From positions 1-57,613 of the forward strand of contig NZ_AKKE01000012.1 of assembly GCF_000281975.1 (NCBI RefSeq): a stretch of DNA of 57,613 nucleotides, in the 5' to 3' direction. The notes beneath the pieces were generated by a model. It had not been told where the DNA came from and made no database searches. It saw nothing but the letters and a program-made list of their open reading frames with translations. A program made the position numbers and the translations under genes. The stretch comes from Novosphingobium sp. AP12 (GTDB taxonomy: Bacteria > Pseudomonadota > Alphaproteobacteria > Sphingomonadales > Sphingomonadaceae). This document shows, piece by piece, positions 9,596 through 17,883 of this stretch (position 1 is the first letter of the stretch; every line of letters starts with the position of its first letter).

Positions 9596-9862
9596 ATGGC
9601 ATCGCCGGATGATTATCGGCGTGCTGCTGGCTACCGCCGGTCGACCGCCAACGGGACTGCAGTGTCGCGCGCCGAGCCGCGGGCGGCGGATAGCCGCTCA
9701 CCGGCAAGATCCATTCGGCCACGCTCGCAAATTGCACAAGGCGAAGAATTACACTGGCGCGCAGGCCGAGGTCGGCAAGTGCATTTTCAACGATGGCAAG
9801 CCGATGAAACGCCTGGAAATCGGCGTGCTGACGAGGCTACCCTGTACGGCTCGAAGTCATGA
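9596..9862 (+). pseudogene. phage endolysin (GH24 lysozyme), internally deleted and frameshifted
   Basis: A strong AGGAGGG at 9586-9592 precedes ATG 9596. The second half carries the C-terminal signature of GH24 lysozymes split over two frames: RKLHKAKNYTGAQAEVGK and NDGKPMKRL in one frame, then NRRADEATLYGSKS in another, ending at TGA 9860-9862. The N-terminal catalytic region with the essential Glu is missing. The stop overlaps the ATG of the spanin gene (ATGA), the usual lysis-cassette arrangement of endolysin then Rz. Confidence 0.6.
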
Positions 9863-10257
9863 ACCCGATCCCGCTGGGCTGGTGTCTTGCAGGCGCTGCG
9901 GGGACGGCGCTGCTGGGGGCTTTCGGTGGCTGGACCGTTAGCGACTGGCGCCACGACAGCAAGGCCCTCGATGCGCTCGCCGACGCCACGAAGGCCGCGA
10001 ACGACAGCGCGGCTCACATGCGCGCCCAGGGCGACCTCTACGAGAAGGACCGACAGGATGACCAAAGCCAGTCCACGGTGCGGGAGAGCCGCATCAACAC
10101 GATCTATCACGACATCGGGATCCCTGCCGACTGCGCTGTGCTTGATGCTGCTGGAAGCGTGCTCTACGACGCAATCGGCGCCGCCAACGCCCGCCGCACA
10201 GGCGAATCTGCAAGCGGACTGCCCTCAGGTGGATCCGAGGCCGTTCCCGTTCCTTGA
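9859..10257 (+). CDS. phage inner-membrane spanin (Rz-like)
   Basis: The start ATG overlaps the stop of the endolysin remnant. The 132-residue protein has one N-terminal membrane helix (about residues 7-25, ending WTVSDW). A charged, Ala-rich helical stretch follows (residues 33-75), like the periplasmic coiled coil of i-spanins. Near the end PADCAVLDAAGSVL and AANARR match the Rz-type proteins of sphingomonad phages. Spanins fuse inner and outer membranes in the last step of lysis. The Rz1-like frame begins inside it. It seems intact although its endolysin is broken. Confidence 0.7.
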   Translation: MNPIPLGWCLAGAAGTALLGAFGGWTVSDWRHDSKALDALADATKAANDSAAHMRAQGDLYEKDRQDDQSQSTVRESRINTIYHDIGIPADCAVLDAAGSVLYDAIGAANARRTGESASGLPSGGSEAVPVP

Positions 10258-10360
10258 TCCAGCCCGGCTTATCTGGGAGACCCGCTTGGTTGCCCGGTAC
10301 GGGGATTGCGCGAACCGGCATCATCGGTCGGTTGAAGCTCGGGAAGGCGCCGAAAGGTAG
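10145..10360 (+). CDS. phage outer-membrane spanin lipoprotein (Rz1-like), nested in Rz
   Basis: This frame is shifted +1 relative to Rz and carries a lipobox-like LLEAC followed by a Pro/Ala/Gln-rich segment (STTQSAPPTPAAQANLQADC), then PRPFPFLDPARLIWETRLV and YGDCANRHH. Short Pro-rich lipoproteins encoded out of frame over the end of Rz are the hallmark of Rz1. The start is uncertain: ATG 10145 leaves almost no signal peptide, and upstream CTG/TTG codons at about 10130-10142 would give a fuller one. It runs 103 bases past the end of Rz. It may be damaged at its 5' end. Confidence 0.5.
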   Translation: MLLEACSTTQSAPPTPAAQANLQADCPQVDPRPFPFLDPARLIWETRLVARYGDCANRHHRSVEAREGAER

Positions 10361-10532
10361 AACGCCAGCGAGCGCTAAAGGCATGCCCATCCGGATCTGT
10401 CTGGGCATCGTAGGCGTGGCCCTCCGCCCACGCCCGCCGAGCAGCGGCATCGATATACGGATTTGCCGTCACTGGTCGCCCTGATCGGGCTGCCTTATTG
10501 CCCCTTGCGAAGGCGTCCTGCGCCAATGACAT
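10269..10532 (-). CDS. ribosome modulation factor (RMF)-like protein
   Basis: ATG 10532 follows GGAG at nine bases; a GTG 45 bases upstream is less likely. The first 45 residues have the RMF/CrpP-like core: AFARGNKAARSGRPVTANPY, then ARRAWAEGHAYDA. RMF binds 70S ribosomes and promotes their dimerisation in stationary phase; phage and plasmid relatives are common. The last 40 residues (after about 46) are not typical and may be read-through, because this part lies over the 3' end of the Rz1-like gene on the other strand. Confidence 0.6.
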   Translation of the reverse strand: MSLAQDAFARGNKAARSGRPVTANPYIDAAARRAWAEGHAYDAQTDPDGHAFSARWRSTFRRLPELQPTDDAGSRNPRTGQPSGSPR

Positions 10533-10877
10533 CCAGTCGCTCCAGACCGAAAATGCTCCCAGCGCAATCCTCGCCACTTAGAAGCGTTCCGCGACTTCAC
10601 CCAAGCCAGCGTTCAGTCGAAATGTATCGCTAGGCCAGAAAAATTCAACGTTGCCGCGACGAAGACGAATCGGACAATCCGATATCAGCGTTTTCGCCCG
10701 CGCCGCGGCGCGACATGCTTAGCGCTTCGCGAGGAAAGTACAATGATACTAGAGAGGTAGATGAGCCTTTGGCGCCGCAGCGGCCCTGACTGCGCCCGCC
10801 GAGGTGCGCAAACGTAGCGGCTGCTACCCTTCAGCCGCAGACGGGCTGTGGTAGATCCATTGGGAGAAGAGGCCGGG

Positions 10878-11095
10878 GCGGGCGTGGAAGTGAGTCGCAG
10901 CCACGCCCGCTGGCCTTCGGATGAGCAGGGGATGCTCAGCTCTCCCGAATTGCGCCAGTCTCTAATCTGGCGCTCGACTGAAGCGCGCGACGATGCTCTC
11001 GGTTCCTATGGTGAGTTTTCAGGACGGGCGCCGGTGCGCCTGACGGGCGGGTGGTGCAACCATTCACCCAATGTGGGGTTGTAGAGATAGGCACC
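10878..11095. other. run of five stem-loops without a gene
   Basis: Within 10533-11685 no protein-coding frame convinces me, but five hairpins lie in a row. They are a perfect 10-bp stem GCGGGCGTGG (10878-10910), TGAGCA/TGCTCA around GGGGA (10922-10938), GCGCCAG/CTGGCGC (10952-10973), GGCGC/GCGCC around CGGT (11027-11040), and a two-part stem GGTGC..GCACC with AACC..GGTT inside (11053-11095). A strong intrinsic terminator for the + strand follows at 11558. Together these suggest a structured non-coding RNA, but no known RNA family is recognised. Confidence 0.35.
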
Positions 11096-11557
11096 CGTTC
11101 GAGGCGCCATCGTCCGGAGAGTCCCCCATAACGCTGGGCCAAATTCCAGCAGGTCGCCTTTACCGAGTGCGGCCTGTTTTTTGCGGGCGCTCGCAACTCA
11201 CGCCGTTCGCCGCCATGCCTGGCGCTTGAGCCGATGGATAGGCTGCCCGCAGTCGTCGCAGGTTCCTACGTAGCGCTCGCCGTCCCATTGGACACGGTTT
11301 CACACTGAGCGATGTCGATTGAGCCGACACACGATCGAGCGGCGTATGCTCGAAAGCATGACGTGTCCTTTGAACGGCCTGACCCGAAACGAAAATCACC
11401 TTCTGTTTCACAGACCAGTGATCTCCGCAAATCCAGTTCGCACTTGCAACATCGGGGAGCCGGCGATCTCACACCGATTTTTGCTGTAGGTCGCTTTTTC
11501 AGGGTTGACCGATTTTTCGTCTAACTCCATCAAAAGTGCTGCGAGACCTCTTCAAAC

Positions 11558-11591
11558 GGCGCCCGGGCTTCGGCTTGCGGCGCCTTTTTTT
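11558..11591 (+). terminator. rho-independent terminator
   Basis: GGCGCC and a wobble-containing CGGGC arm pair with GCTTG and GGCGCC across a TTCG tetraloop with one bulged C, followed directly by seven T. No intact protein gene ends just upstream on this strand, so the terminated transcript may be non-coding, possibly covering the stem-loop run at 10878-11095. Confidence 0.75.
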
Positions 11592-11685
11592 GTTTCGTGC
11601 GAAGCTCTCTTTCTGAGATAGCTTTCCGCAACTAAAGGCTCGGTGGCGGGTCATCAGCCCATGGGAAAGAAACCCGCGAGCCGGC

Positions 11686-11844
11686 TCATCTGGTTCGGCT
11701 AACTGTCCAGTCGCCGTGGGCAGTCTTCATGATTTCGCGAGCGCATCCTCTGCACGAGGCGACGTCGACCCGGCCGATCTTGCGGCCGTACCCTTCTGCT
11801 GGCTCGTGTTTGCCAATCCAGCAGAGCAGAAACTGGAGATGCAT
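11686..11844 (-). CDS. 52-residue zinc-ribbon-like protein
   Basis: The frame starts at ATG 11844 and ends at TGA, giving MHLQFLLCWIGKHEP at the N-terminus and VASCRGCAREI in the second half. The Cys8/His13 plus Cys31-x2-Cys34 pattern resembles very small phage or sphingomonad zinc-ribbon proteins. GGGGAGGA lies immediately before the ATG, closer than usual, so the exact start is uncertain. Function is unknown; it may bind zinc as a DNA- or protein-binding knuckle. Confidence 0.55.
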   Translation of the reverse strand: MHLQFLLCWIGKHEPAEGYGRKIGRVDVASCRGCAREIMKTAHGDWTVSRTR

Positions 11845-12003
11845 TCCTCCCCGCCCGTTTGGAAGTGACCTATTGTATCGTCAAAGCCAGACGTGGAAGA
11901 GAGGTATTAACGAAACCCTAAAGCGACGAAAATTGCTTAATTTTTTCATTATTTACGGCTTTCACTAACGCCGTGGAGGACACCTCTGGTCCCGATCAGT
12001 TGA

Positions 12004-12207
12004 TCAGTCAGCCGGGGCTTGGCTCGCATCCGCGGAACCGGGATCGGCACCAGGCCGCTGAAGGACGCCGATAGACATCGAGGCGACGGCGAGCGCGATC
12101 ACGAACATGATGAGCAGGGCTATCGCGATGATCACGATCTTGCGCACGTTGCGGGTTCGCGCAGGCGTAGTCACACGATCGTTCATGACATCGTTGGGGT
12201 CGGCCAT
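12004..12207 (-). CDS. small single-helix membrane protein, paralogue A
   Basis: ATG 12207 follows GGAG at eight bases and gives 67 residues. The layout is a polar N-terminus with basic TRNVRK, a strong hydrophobic helix (about residues 25-46, VIIAIALLIMFVIALAVASM), and a short Pro/Ala/Asp tail RPGADPGSADASQAPAD. The same tail ends the protein at 13668-13874. The tail identity and shared architecture show paralogy. Function is unknown; it probably sits in the inner membrane with the tail facing the periplasm. Confidence 0.7.
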   Translation of the reverse strand: MADPNDVMNDRVTTPARTRNVRKIVIIAIALLIMFVIALAVASMSIGVLQRPGADPGSADASQAPAD

Positions 12208-12413
12208 TCGCTTACTCCGTCGCGCATCGGCATCATTGATGCCCGGGCCTACCCAACCCCTGCGGATCGTCCCGGTTGCCTTCCTTATCGGCAGCGACGA
12301 TGAGGCCGTGCCTAGCCGCGCCTCGTACCCGCCGCCGGGGGATGAGGCGTCCTTGCGCCTCATCGCGCCCTAAGGGGCGGTTGGCATGTCGTTCCGGCCC
12401 GGCTCTCACCCGA

Positions 12414-12683
12414 TCACAGCGCGTGATAGTCCATCTCGGCATCATCCAGCGCCTCATGCATGTCAGGGTCGGCGCCCTGCTCGCTCAGCCGCTTGCGCAC
12501 CGCTTCAGGATCTCCGTCCCGCGGGAACGCACGATCGGCCTTCGCCGCCTTCGCCAGCTCGCCGATAAAGCCGCCGCGATCGATCTGCTGCAATACCCAG
12601 CGGCCGAAGGGCACGGGCTCCGAGGGCGCGTCTTCGACGTTCACGCGCAGGTCGCTGATGCTCAATCCTGAGAACGGTGGCAT
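12414..12683 (-). CDS. YozE SAM-like domain protein
   Basis: The chosen start is ATG 12683, preceded by GGAGTGAG; longer in-frame starts lack such a site. The 89-residue protein contains FGRWVLQQIDRGGFIGELA, ADRAFPRDGDPEAVRKRL, then a final acidic helix (EALDDAEMDYHAL). This matches the small helical YozE_SAM_like domain found in sphingomonad accessory genes, with W, RGG and FPRDGDP conserved. The molecular role is unknown. The gene is divergent from the phage-type operon starting at 12761. Confidence 0.7.
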   Translation of the reverse strand: MPPFSGLSISDLRVNVEDAPSEPVPFGRWVLQQIDRGGFIGELAKAAKADRAFPRDGDPEAVRKRLSEQGADPDMHEALDDAEMDYHAL

Positions 12684-12760
12684 GGCCAGACTCACTCCAT
12701 TGCGATGTTGGGGACAACCTATCTGTTCCATATCTGTTCCGCAATCGGTATGGAGAACAC

Positions 12761-13042
12761 ATGGCGATTCCCGCACCTTCTCCCCACCGAATGAACCGAC
12801 ATGCGATCGAGGTTCTCGACGCTGCGCGCGTGGCTGCGAAGGACAAGCCGATCAAGCCAACCCCTGCTGTACGGCTGGCCCTGTCGTGGCTGAGCCTCAA
12901 CAAGATCGCGGAGGGCTTCCAGGTCGAACGGTACTGGGAAGCGCTGACGAAGACGCCGCCCCATGGCATGGCGGACTACGTCCGAGCCCGGGACATGCAG
13001 ATCTATATCGATCGCTGGACGAAGGTGGCGGCGGGTGGCTGA
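12761..13042 (+). CDS. small phage-type protein (93 aa)
   Basis: ATG 12761 follows GGAGAACAC. The product (starts MAIPAPSPHRMNRHAIEVLD) is a mostly helical basic protein with conserved-looking LSWLSLNKIAEGFQVERYWEAL. It resembles unnamed proteins of sphingomonad prophages. The next gene's GTG lies within its last codons, so the two are translationally coupled. Function unknown. Confidence 0.65.
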   Translation: MAIPAPSPHRMNRHAIEVLDAARVAAKDKPIKPTPAVRLALSWLSLNKIAEGFQVERYWEALTKTPPHGMADYVRARDMQIYIDRWTKVAAGG

Positions 13043-13253
13043 TGACCCTCCCAAACGCTGCCGTATCTGCACAGCGAATGACGAAGACGGTCTCGTCGAG
13101 GAGATGGCGGAGGCGATGTGGCTGACCCAGTCATCGTCAAACAAGGACGACGAATGGCGGCCGTGGGATAAGGCCGGACCTTACTGGCACCGAGTTATGC
13201 GTGACTTTGCGCGGGCATCGCTGGGGGTGCTGCGGCGGGACTTTGTAGGGTGA
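13035..13253 (+). CDS. small phage-type protein (72 aa) with Cys pair
   Basis: GTG 13035 overlaps the end of the upstream gene by eight bases. The product begins MADDPPKRCRICTANDEDG, giving a CxxC, and continues EEMAEAMWLTQ, WRPWDKAGPYWHRVMRDFARASLGVLRRD. Trp-rich short proteins of this shape occur in sphingomonad prophage early regions. A strong intrinsic terminator at 13380 ends the two-gene unit. Function unknown. Confidence 0.65.
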   Translation: MADDPPKRCRICTANDEDGLVEEMAEAMWLTQSSSNKDDEWRPWDKAGPYWHRVMRDFARASLGVLRRDFVG

Positions 13254-13379
13254 TCAGTTCGACCACACAAACCATCATACTTCCCCTGTAAGAAAATTCA
13301 GGAGTGCAAGAGCGTTAAGTCGTTGTAAGTTTGCGCCGCGACCCGAAGGGAGAAGCCTGCAGCTTTCCCTTATTCAACT

Positions 13380-13411
13380 GGCCCGGCGTGCCATCAACGC
13401 CGGGCCTTTTT
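13380..13411 (+). terminator. rho-independent terminator
   Basis: A perfect 10-bp stem, GGCCCGGCGT with ACGCCGGGCC, encloses a seven-base loop and is followed by five T on the + strand. It terminates the 12761-13253 unit, 127 bases after its last stop. The minus-strand operon ending at 13417 runs into the same stem but without a T-run. Confidence 0.8.
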
Positions 13412-13416
13412 GAATC

Positions 13417-13665
13417 TCACGGTTTCCGCATTTGCCGGTGAGCCTGCTTGGCCAACAGCACCATTACCTGATCGGTTGGAAGCGGCGCCGACACGCTGTC
13501 CCGGAGCACCAACCCGCTCGTCGGGTCATCAACGTTATGCTCGAGGCGTAAGCGCCCCTCCAACTCAGTCAGTTCGTTACGGCTACCGCACTTTTCCGCG
13601 GAAAAAATGGCGATCGGTTCGTTGGTCTTGGCGTCGACCAAGTAGAAATAGGAGAGCGGGATCAA
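13417..13665 (-). CDS. small hypothetical protein (82 aa)
   Basis: The frame starts at TTG 13665, two bases after the stop of the upstream gene, so translation is probably coupled. The sequence (MIPLSYFYLVDAKTNEPIAI ..., ending QAHRQMRKP) has short strands then an acidic helix. No membrane segment and no recognised family. It is the last gene of a three-gene minus-strand unit. Confidence 0.5.
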   Translation of the reverse strand: MIPLSYFYLVDAKTNEPIAIFSAEKCGSRNELTELEGRLRLEHNVDDPTSGLVLRDSVSAPLPTDQVMVLLAKQAHRQMRKP

Positions 13666-13667
13666 GG

Positions 13668-13874
13668 TTAGTCCGCCGGTGCCTGGTGAGCATCGACCGA
13701 GCCGGGGTCAGCACCGGGACGCTTCAGCGCATCGCCACCTATCCAGACCACACCGATCGCGACGAGAAACATCACGACGAGTGCGATGGCGATGTACGGC
13801 AGCTTCTTAGGTGGGCCGCCGTCATGCGGAGTGGGACCGTGCTCGTGAATGCGGTTCTTGCCGTCGGTGTCCAA
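13668..13874 (-). CDS. small single-helix membrane protein, paralogue B
   Basis: This protein of 68 residues has a polar His-rich N-terminus (MDTDGKNRIHEHGPTPHDGG), one hydrophobic helix (about residues 27-46) and the tail RPGADPGSVDAHQAPAD. The tail is nearly the same as that of the 12004-12207 product, while the N-termini differ. The shared tail suggests a conserved interaction or sorting signal. It lies between a hydrophilic protein and the 82-residue protein in one unit. Confidence 0.7.
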   Translation of the reverse strand: MDTDGKNRIHEHGPTPHDGGPPKKLPYIAIALVVMFLVAIGVVWIGGDALKRPGADPGSVDAHQAPAD

Positions 13875-13911
13875 GGCCGATCTCCTTCAATGTGTTCAGC
13901 GCGCGGACGAA

Positions 13912-14148
13912 TCAGGCTCGGCCGCGATCGTCTTCGGTCTTGAACTTCGGATCGCGCTCGGTGCCCGCCTGTTCGGCGTCAGCTCGGTCCAGCGGATGCT
14001 CTTGAGCGGCCGCGCCAACTTGCTCCGCCACCGGCGTAGCACCCGTGTCGCCGCGCCCTTCCGTGTTCTGGCCTGGGTTCAGCCTCTCCTCGCGCTTATC
14101 GTCGCGATGAGCCTTGTCCTCGTGGGTGCGTAGATTCGGATCGGTCAT
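13912..14148 (-). CDS. hydrophilic, probably disordered protein (78 aa)
   Basis: The sequence MTDPNLRTHEDKAHRDDKRE and the remainder are almost entirely polar and charged, with no hydrophobic core (Asp, Glu, Lys, Arg, Gln, Thr, Gly). Proteins like this in sphingomonads are small stress-linked or conjugation-linked hypotheticals. It is the first gene of the unit continuing with 13874 and 13665, separated by 37 bases. Function unknown. Confidence 0.6.
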   Translation of the reverse strand: MTDPNLRTHEDKAHRDDKREERLNPGQNTEGRGDTGATPVAEQVGAAAQEHPLDRADAEQAGTERDPKFKTEDDRGRA

Positions 14149-14251
14149 TGCTCACGCCTCTAGTATTGTTCTGCTATCTCAACGGGGCAGCGGAGGCTCC
14201 GTTCCACTGTCTCGCGATTGACACGCGCGCTGCACTCACCATCATCGTGGG

Positions 14252-14905
14252 ATGCGCGACCTCTACCGCATGAACCGCACCAGCGCCGAGGTAGAGAGCT
14301 GGTTTCGCGTGGCCGCTGATACAGGCGCCAACTTCGCCACCGAGGTCTACCCTGGCTATCCCGGTCTCGTCGCGGAGGGTCAGGGCGTCCGCGCCATGTC
14401 GTGGGGCTTCCCGCTCGTCATCCAGAGCAAGAAGACGGGCGCGCCCCTGAAGCCGAAAGCCGGTCAACAACAGGCGTGAGGACAAGCTTGGCACCGGGTT
14501 CTGGCGAGATAGCTTCATGAAGCGCCGGTGCATCATCCCGGTCACTGCCAGGGCCGAAGCCGAGGCCGCCAAGGGCGGCATGACACGGGCTTGGTACTCG
14601 CTGCCGGATCAGAGATTTTCGCCGTTGCCGGCGTCTGGCGGCCGACCGCGGAATGGGGCGAGGCCTACTCTATGGTCATGGCAGACGGCTGTGAGATGAT
14701 GGCCGAGGTCGATGACCGCATGCCGACCATCCTGGCGCGCAAAGACTGGGCCTGCTGGACTGATGGTACGCCCGGGGAGGCGTTCGCACTGTGCCGGGTA
14801 TATGAAGGGCCGATAAAGATCGACCGCACACCCGAACCATGGTTCAAGGCGCGATCGGTGGTGTCCGAGGAAGCATCCTTTTCAAATCAGCCTCCCTTGC
14901 TTTAG
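14252..14905 (+). pseudogene. HMCES/YedK-type SOS-associated protein, frameshifted, catalytic Cys lost
   Basis: Three consecutive frames reconstruct a DUF159/SRAP protein: LYRMNRTSAEVESWF and GANFATEVYPGYPGLV from 14252; KRRCIIPVTARAEAEAAKGG after a shift near 14450; and IFAVAGVWRPTAEWGEAY to DRTPEPWF after a shift near 14610. Intact members begin Met-Cys, where Cys2 cross-links abasic sites in single-stranded DNA. Here codon 2 is CGC (Arg), one base from TGC. Two frameshifts plus this change make the gene non-functional. Confidence 0.8.
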
Positions 14906-15067
14906 GTGGTGGGTCGGTGCTGATCCGCTGCACAGGATGGCCAGCATACGGCTGAATAACTGCACCAGTTCTTGCTCCTCGGCCGGCCAACCGTATGGAG
15001 GCATCTGCGACAGGGCCTCCGCTACGTCAGCTTCTGTAATGCCTGAATATGGTTTTGACTGACCCAA
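14882..15067 (-). CDS. small hypothetical protein (61 aa)
   Basis: GGAGG five bases before TTG 15067 suggests this start; the longer in-frame start at 15313 has no ribosome site and crosses poor sequence. The product includes GQSKPYSGITEADVAEALSQ and a helical EEQELVQLFSRMLAILC. It overlaps the end of the broken YedK gene on the other strand. No family is recognised. The 548 bases from 15068 to 15615 otherwise hold only the right attachment-like repeat and an isolated T-arm-like GGGTTCGAATCC at 15279. Confidence 0.4.
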   Translation of the reverse strand: MGQSKPYSGITEADVAEALSQMPPYGWPAEEQELVQLFSRMLAILCSGSAPTHHLKQGRLI

Positions 15068-15403
15068 CGCGCCCTCCACTGACCAATGAGCGGTAGCGCA
15101 TCGGTGCCTGGTGGGGGCAGTTACAAAGTTGTCATGCCCGGCGGCAGGCCCGCCCCATACTAATGGGGTGTAAGGCGCGACCCATTGTCGATGGGCCGAT
15201 GCAGAGCGGTCTGTGCAAGAGCTCGGGACATGCCACTTTGCAGGGAGGCGGCAAGCGATGGTTGCTCTATCACTACGCGGGTTCGAATCCTTAAAGGGTC
15301 GATGGAGCGCCAAGATTTAGATTCATGGTATCCAGCATGATATTAGATAGATCTGCCGATTATTCTGATTTAATTTGAGGATGTTATGGCAAGGATGTAG
15401 CTG

Positions 15404-15418
15404 CCTCCCGCTCCACCA
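15404..15418 (+). repeat. imperfect copy of the tRNA-like end, candidate right attachment site
   Basis: CCTCCCGCTCCACCA matches 14 of 15 bases of the sequence at 4961-4975. It lies where phage relics stop and ordinary metabolic genes begin. This would make the enclosed element 10.4 kb. The single change (discriminator G to A) could be drift or a chance match. Confidence 0.4.
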
Positions 15419-15531
15419 TTTCCCTGATCACGTCGCCATCACGCGCCGTTGAGCGCATCGGAGCATTTGCGAGTGCCGGCCGCGCACCGCCCACGATGAA
15501 CCCGGCTCATCGCTGCATGCCAGCTCCGTGA

Positions 15532-16599
<1,068 letters not shown>

Positions 16600-16641
16600 A
16601 CGCTGAACGCGATCTTCGACACCTCAATCCAAGGATTATCC

Positions 16642-17700
16642 ATGCAAGTCAAAGCCTATGGCGCCCAAGCTGGCGATCGCCCTCTCGAGCCCATGCAGAT
16701 CGAGCGCCGGGAGCCGGGGCCGCGCGATGTCGAGATCGAGATCGCCTACTGCGGCGTCTGCCACTCCGACCTTCATACCGCCCGCGGCGAGTGGGGCGGG
16801 ACGCTCTACCCCTGCGTCCCGGGGCACGAGATCATCGGCACGGTCCGCAGCGTTGGTGCCGAAGTGAGCCGCTTCCAGGTTGGCCAGACCGTCGGCGTTG
16901 GCTGCCTCGTCGATAGCTGCGGGCACTGCAGTTCGTGCAAGGAGGATCTCGAGAACTACTGCGAGAACGGCTGGACCGGCACGTACAATGCCCCGAGTGC
17001 CGAAGCGCCGGGCCACACGCTGGGCGGCTATTCGCAGGCGATCGTGGTCGACCAGCGCTTCATCCTCGAGATCCGGCATCCGCAGGAGCAGCTTGCCGCC
17101 GTGGCGCCATTGCTCTGCGCGGGCATCACGACCTACTCGCCGCTGCGCCACTGGAATGCCGGCCCGGGCAAGAAGGTCGGCGTCGTCGGCATCGGCGGAC
17201 TCGGTCACATGGCGATCAAGATCGCGCATGCCATGGGGGCGCACGTCGTGGCCTTCACCTCGACCCCGGCGAAGCGCCCAGACGCCTTGGCGCTCGGTGC
17301 CGACGAGGCGGTAGTCTCGCGCGAGCCCGAGGAAGTCTCGGCGCATGCCGGCAGCTTCGACCTGATCATCGATACCGTGGCCGCCAGCCATGATCTCGAC
17401 ATGTACGTCAACCTGCTGCACCGCGACGGCACGCTTGTGCTGCTCGGCGTGCCCGACCAGCCGCACCCGACGCCCGACGTCGGCGGGCTGATCTTCGGCC
17501 GCAAGACGATTGCCGGTTCGCTGATCGGCGGCATCGCCGAAACGCAGGAGATGCTCGACTTCTGCGCCGAGCACGGGATCGTCTCGGACATCGAGATGAT
17601 CGAGATGCAGCAGATCGACGAAGCCTATGACCGCATGGTGCGTAGTGACGTGCGATATCGGTTCGTGATCGACAACGCCTCGATCGGCAAGGTCGCCTGA
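16642..17700 (+). CDS. zinc-dependent NAD(P) alcohol dehydrogenase (cinnamyl-alcohol type)
   Basis: The start ATG follows AAGGA. The 352-residue protein has catalytic-zinc ligands Cys40 (GVCHSD) and His62/Glu63 (GHE), and a structural-zinc set Cys93, Cys96, Cys99, Cys107. The nucleotide-binding loop is GIGGLGHMAIKIA (about residue 178). This is the YahK/cinnamyl alcohol dehydrogenase subgroup, which interconverts aldehydes and primary alcohols. It probably forms an operon with the aldo/keto reductase. A GC hairpin follows at 17724. Confidence 0.92.
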   Translation: MQVKAYGAQAGDRPLEPMQIERREPGPRDVEIEIAYCGVCHSDLHTARGEWGGTLYPCVPGHEIIGTVRSVGAEVSRFQVGQTVGVGCLVDSCGHCSSCKEDLENYCENGWTGTYNAPSAEAPGHTLGGYSQAIVVDQRFILEIRHPQEQLAAVAPLLCAGITTYSPLRHWNAGPGKKVGVVGIGGLGHMAIKIAHAMGAHVVAFTSTPAKRPDALALGADEAVVSREPEEVSAHAGSFDLIIDTVAASHDLDMYVNLLHRDGTLVLLGVPDQPHPTPDVGGLIFGRKTIAGSLIGGIAETQEMLDFCAEHGIVSDIEMIEMQQIDEAYDRMVRSDVRYRFVIDNASIGKVA

Positions 17701-17723
17701 AAGGTTAGTTGATGAAGTGCATG

Positions 17724-17754
17724 CGCGCGGCGCCTTCCTTGAAGGGGCCGCGCG
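17724..17754. terminator. GC-rich hairpin between convergent genes
   Basis: CGCGCGGC and CCTTC pair with GAAGG and GCCGCGCG around a CTT loop with one internal mismatch, a 13-bp stem. It lies 24 bases after the alcohol dehydrogenase stop. There is no T-run, so it is a weak or factor-assisted terminator at best. It separates this gene from the convergent PepSY gene. Confidence 0.45.
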
Positions 17755-17883
17755 GGTGCGGTGGAGCGACGATGGAAAGAGCCGCCGCGAAGATAGCAGC
17801 GCGCGGCGATGTAGGAAAATGCAGACGCATTCCCCGTTAGGATGACGGGGTTGGGCCGGGAATCCTGTCCGGCTCGCGCGGGG

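Noticed and set aside
10848..11084. 78-codon + frame
   Set aside because: It coincides with the run of stem-loops and lacks a ribosome site; the hairpins explain the region better.
11198..11302. minus-strand frame reading CDDCGQPIHRLKRQ, zinc-knuckle-like
   Set aside because: No start codon remains after the upstream stop, so at most it is a fragment.
15240..15305. tRNA-like GGGTTCGAATCC at 15279-15290
   Set aside because: A T-arm-like string without matching stems, anticodon arm or CCA end; no tRNA can be folded.
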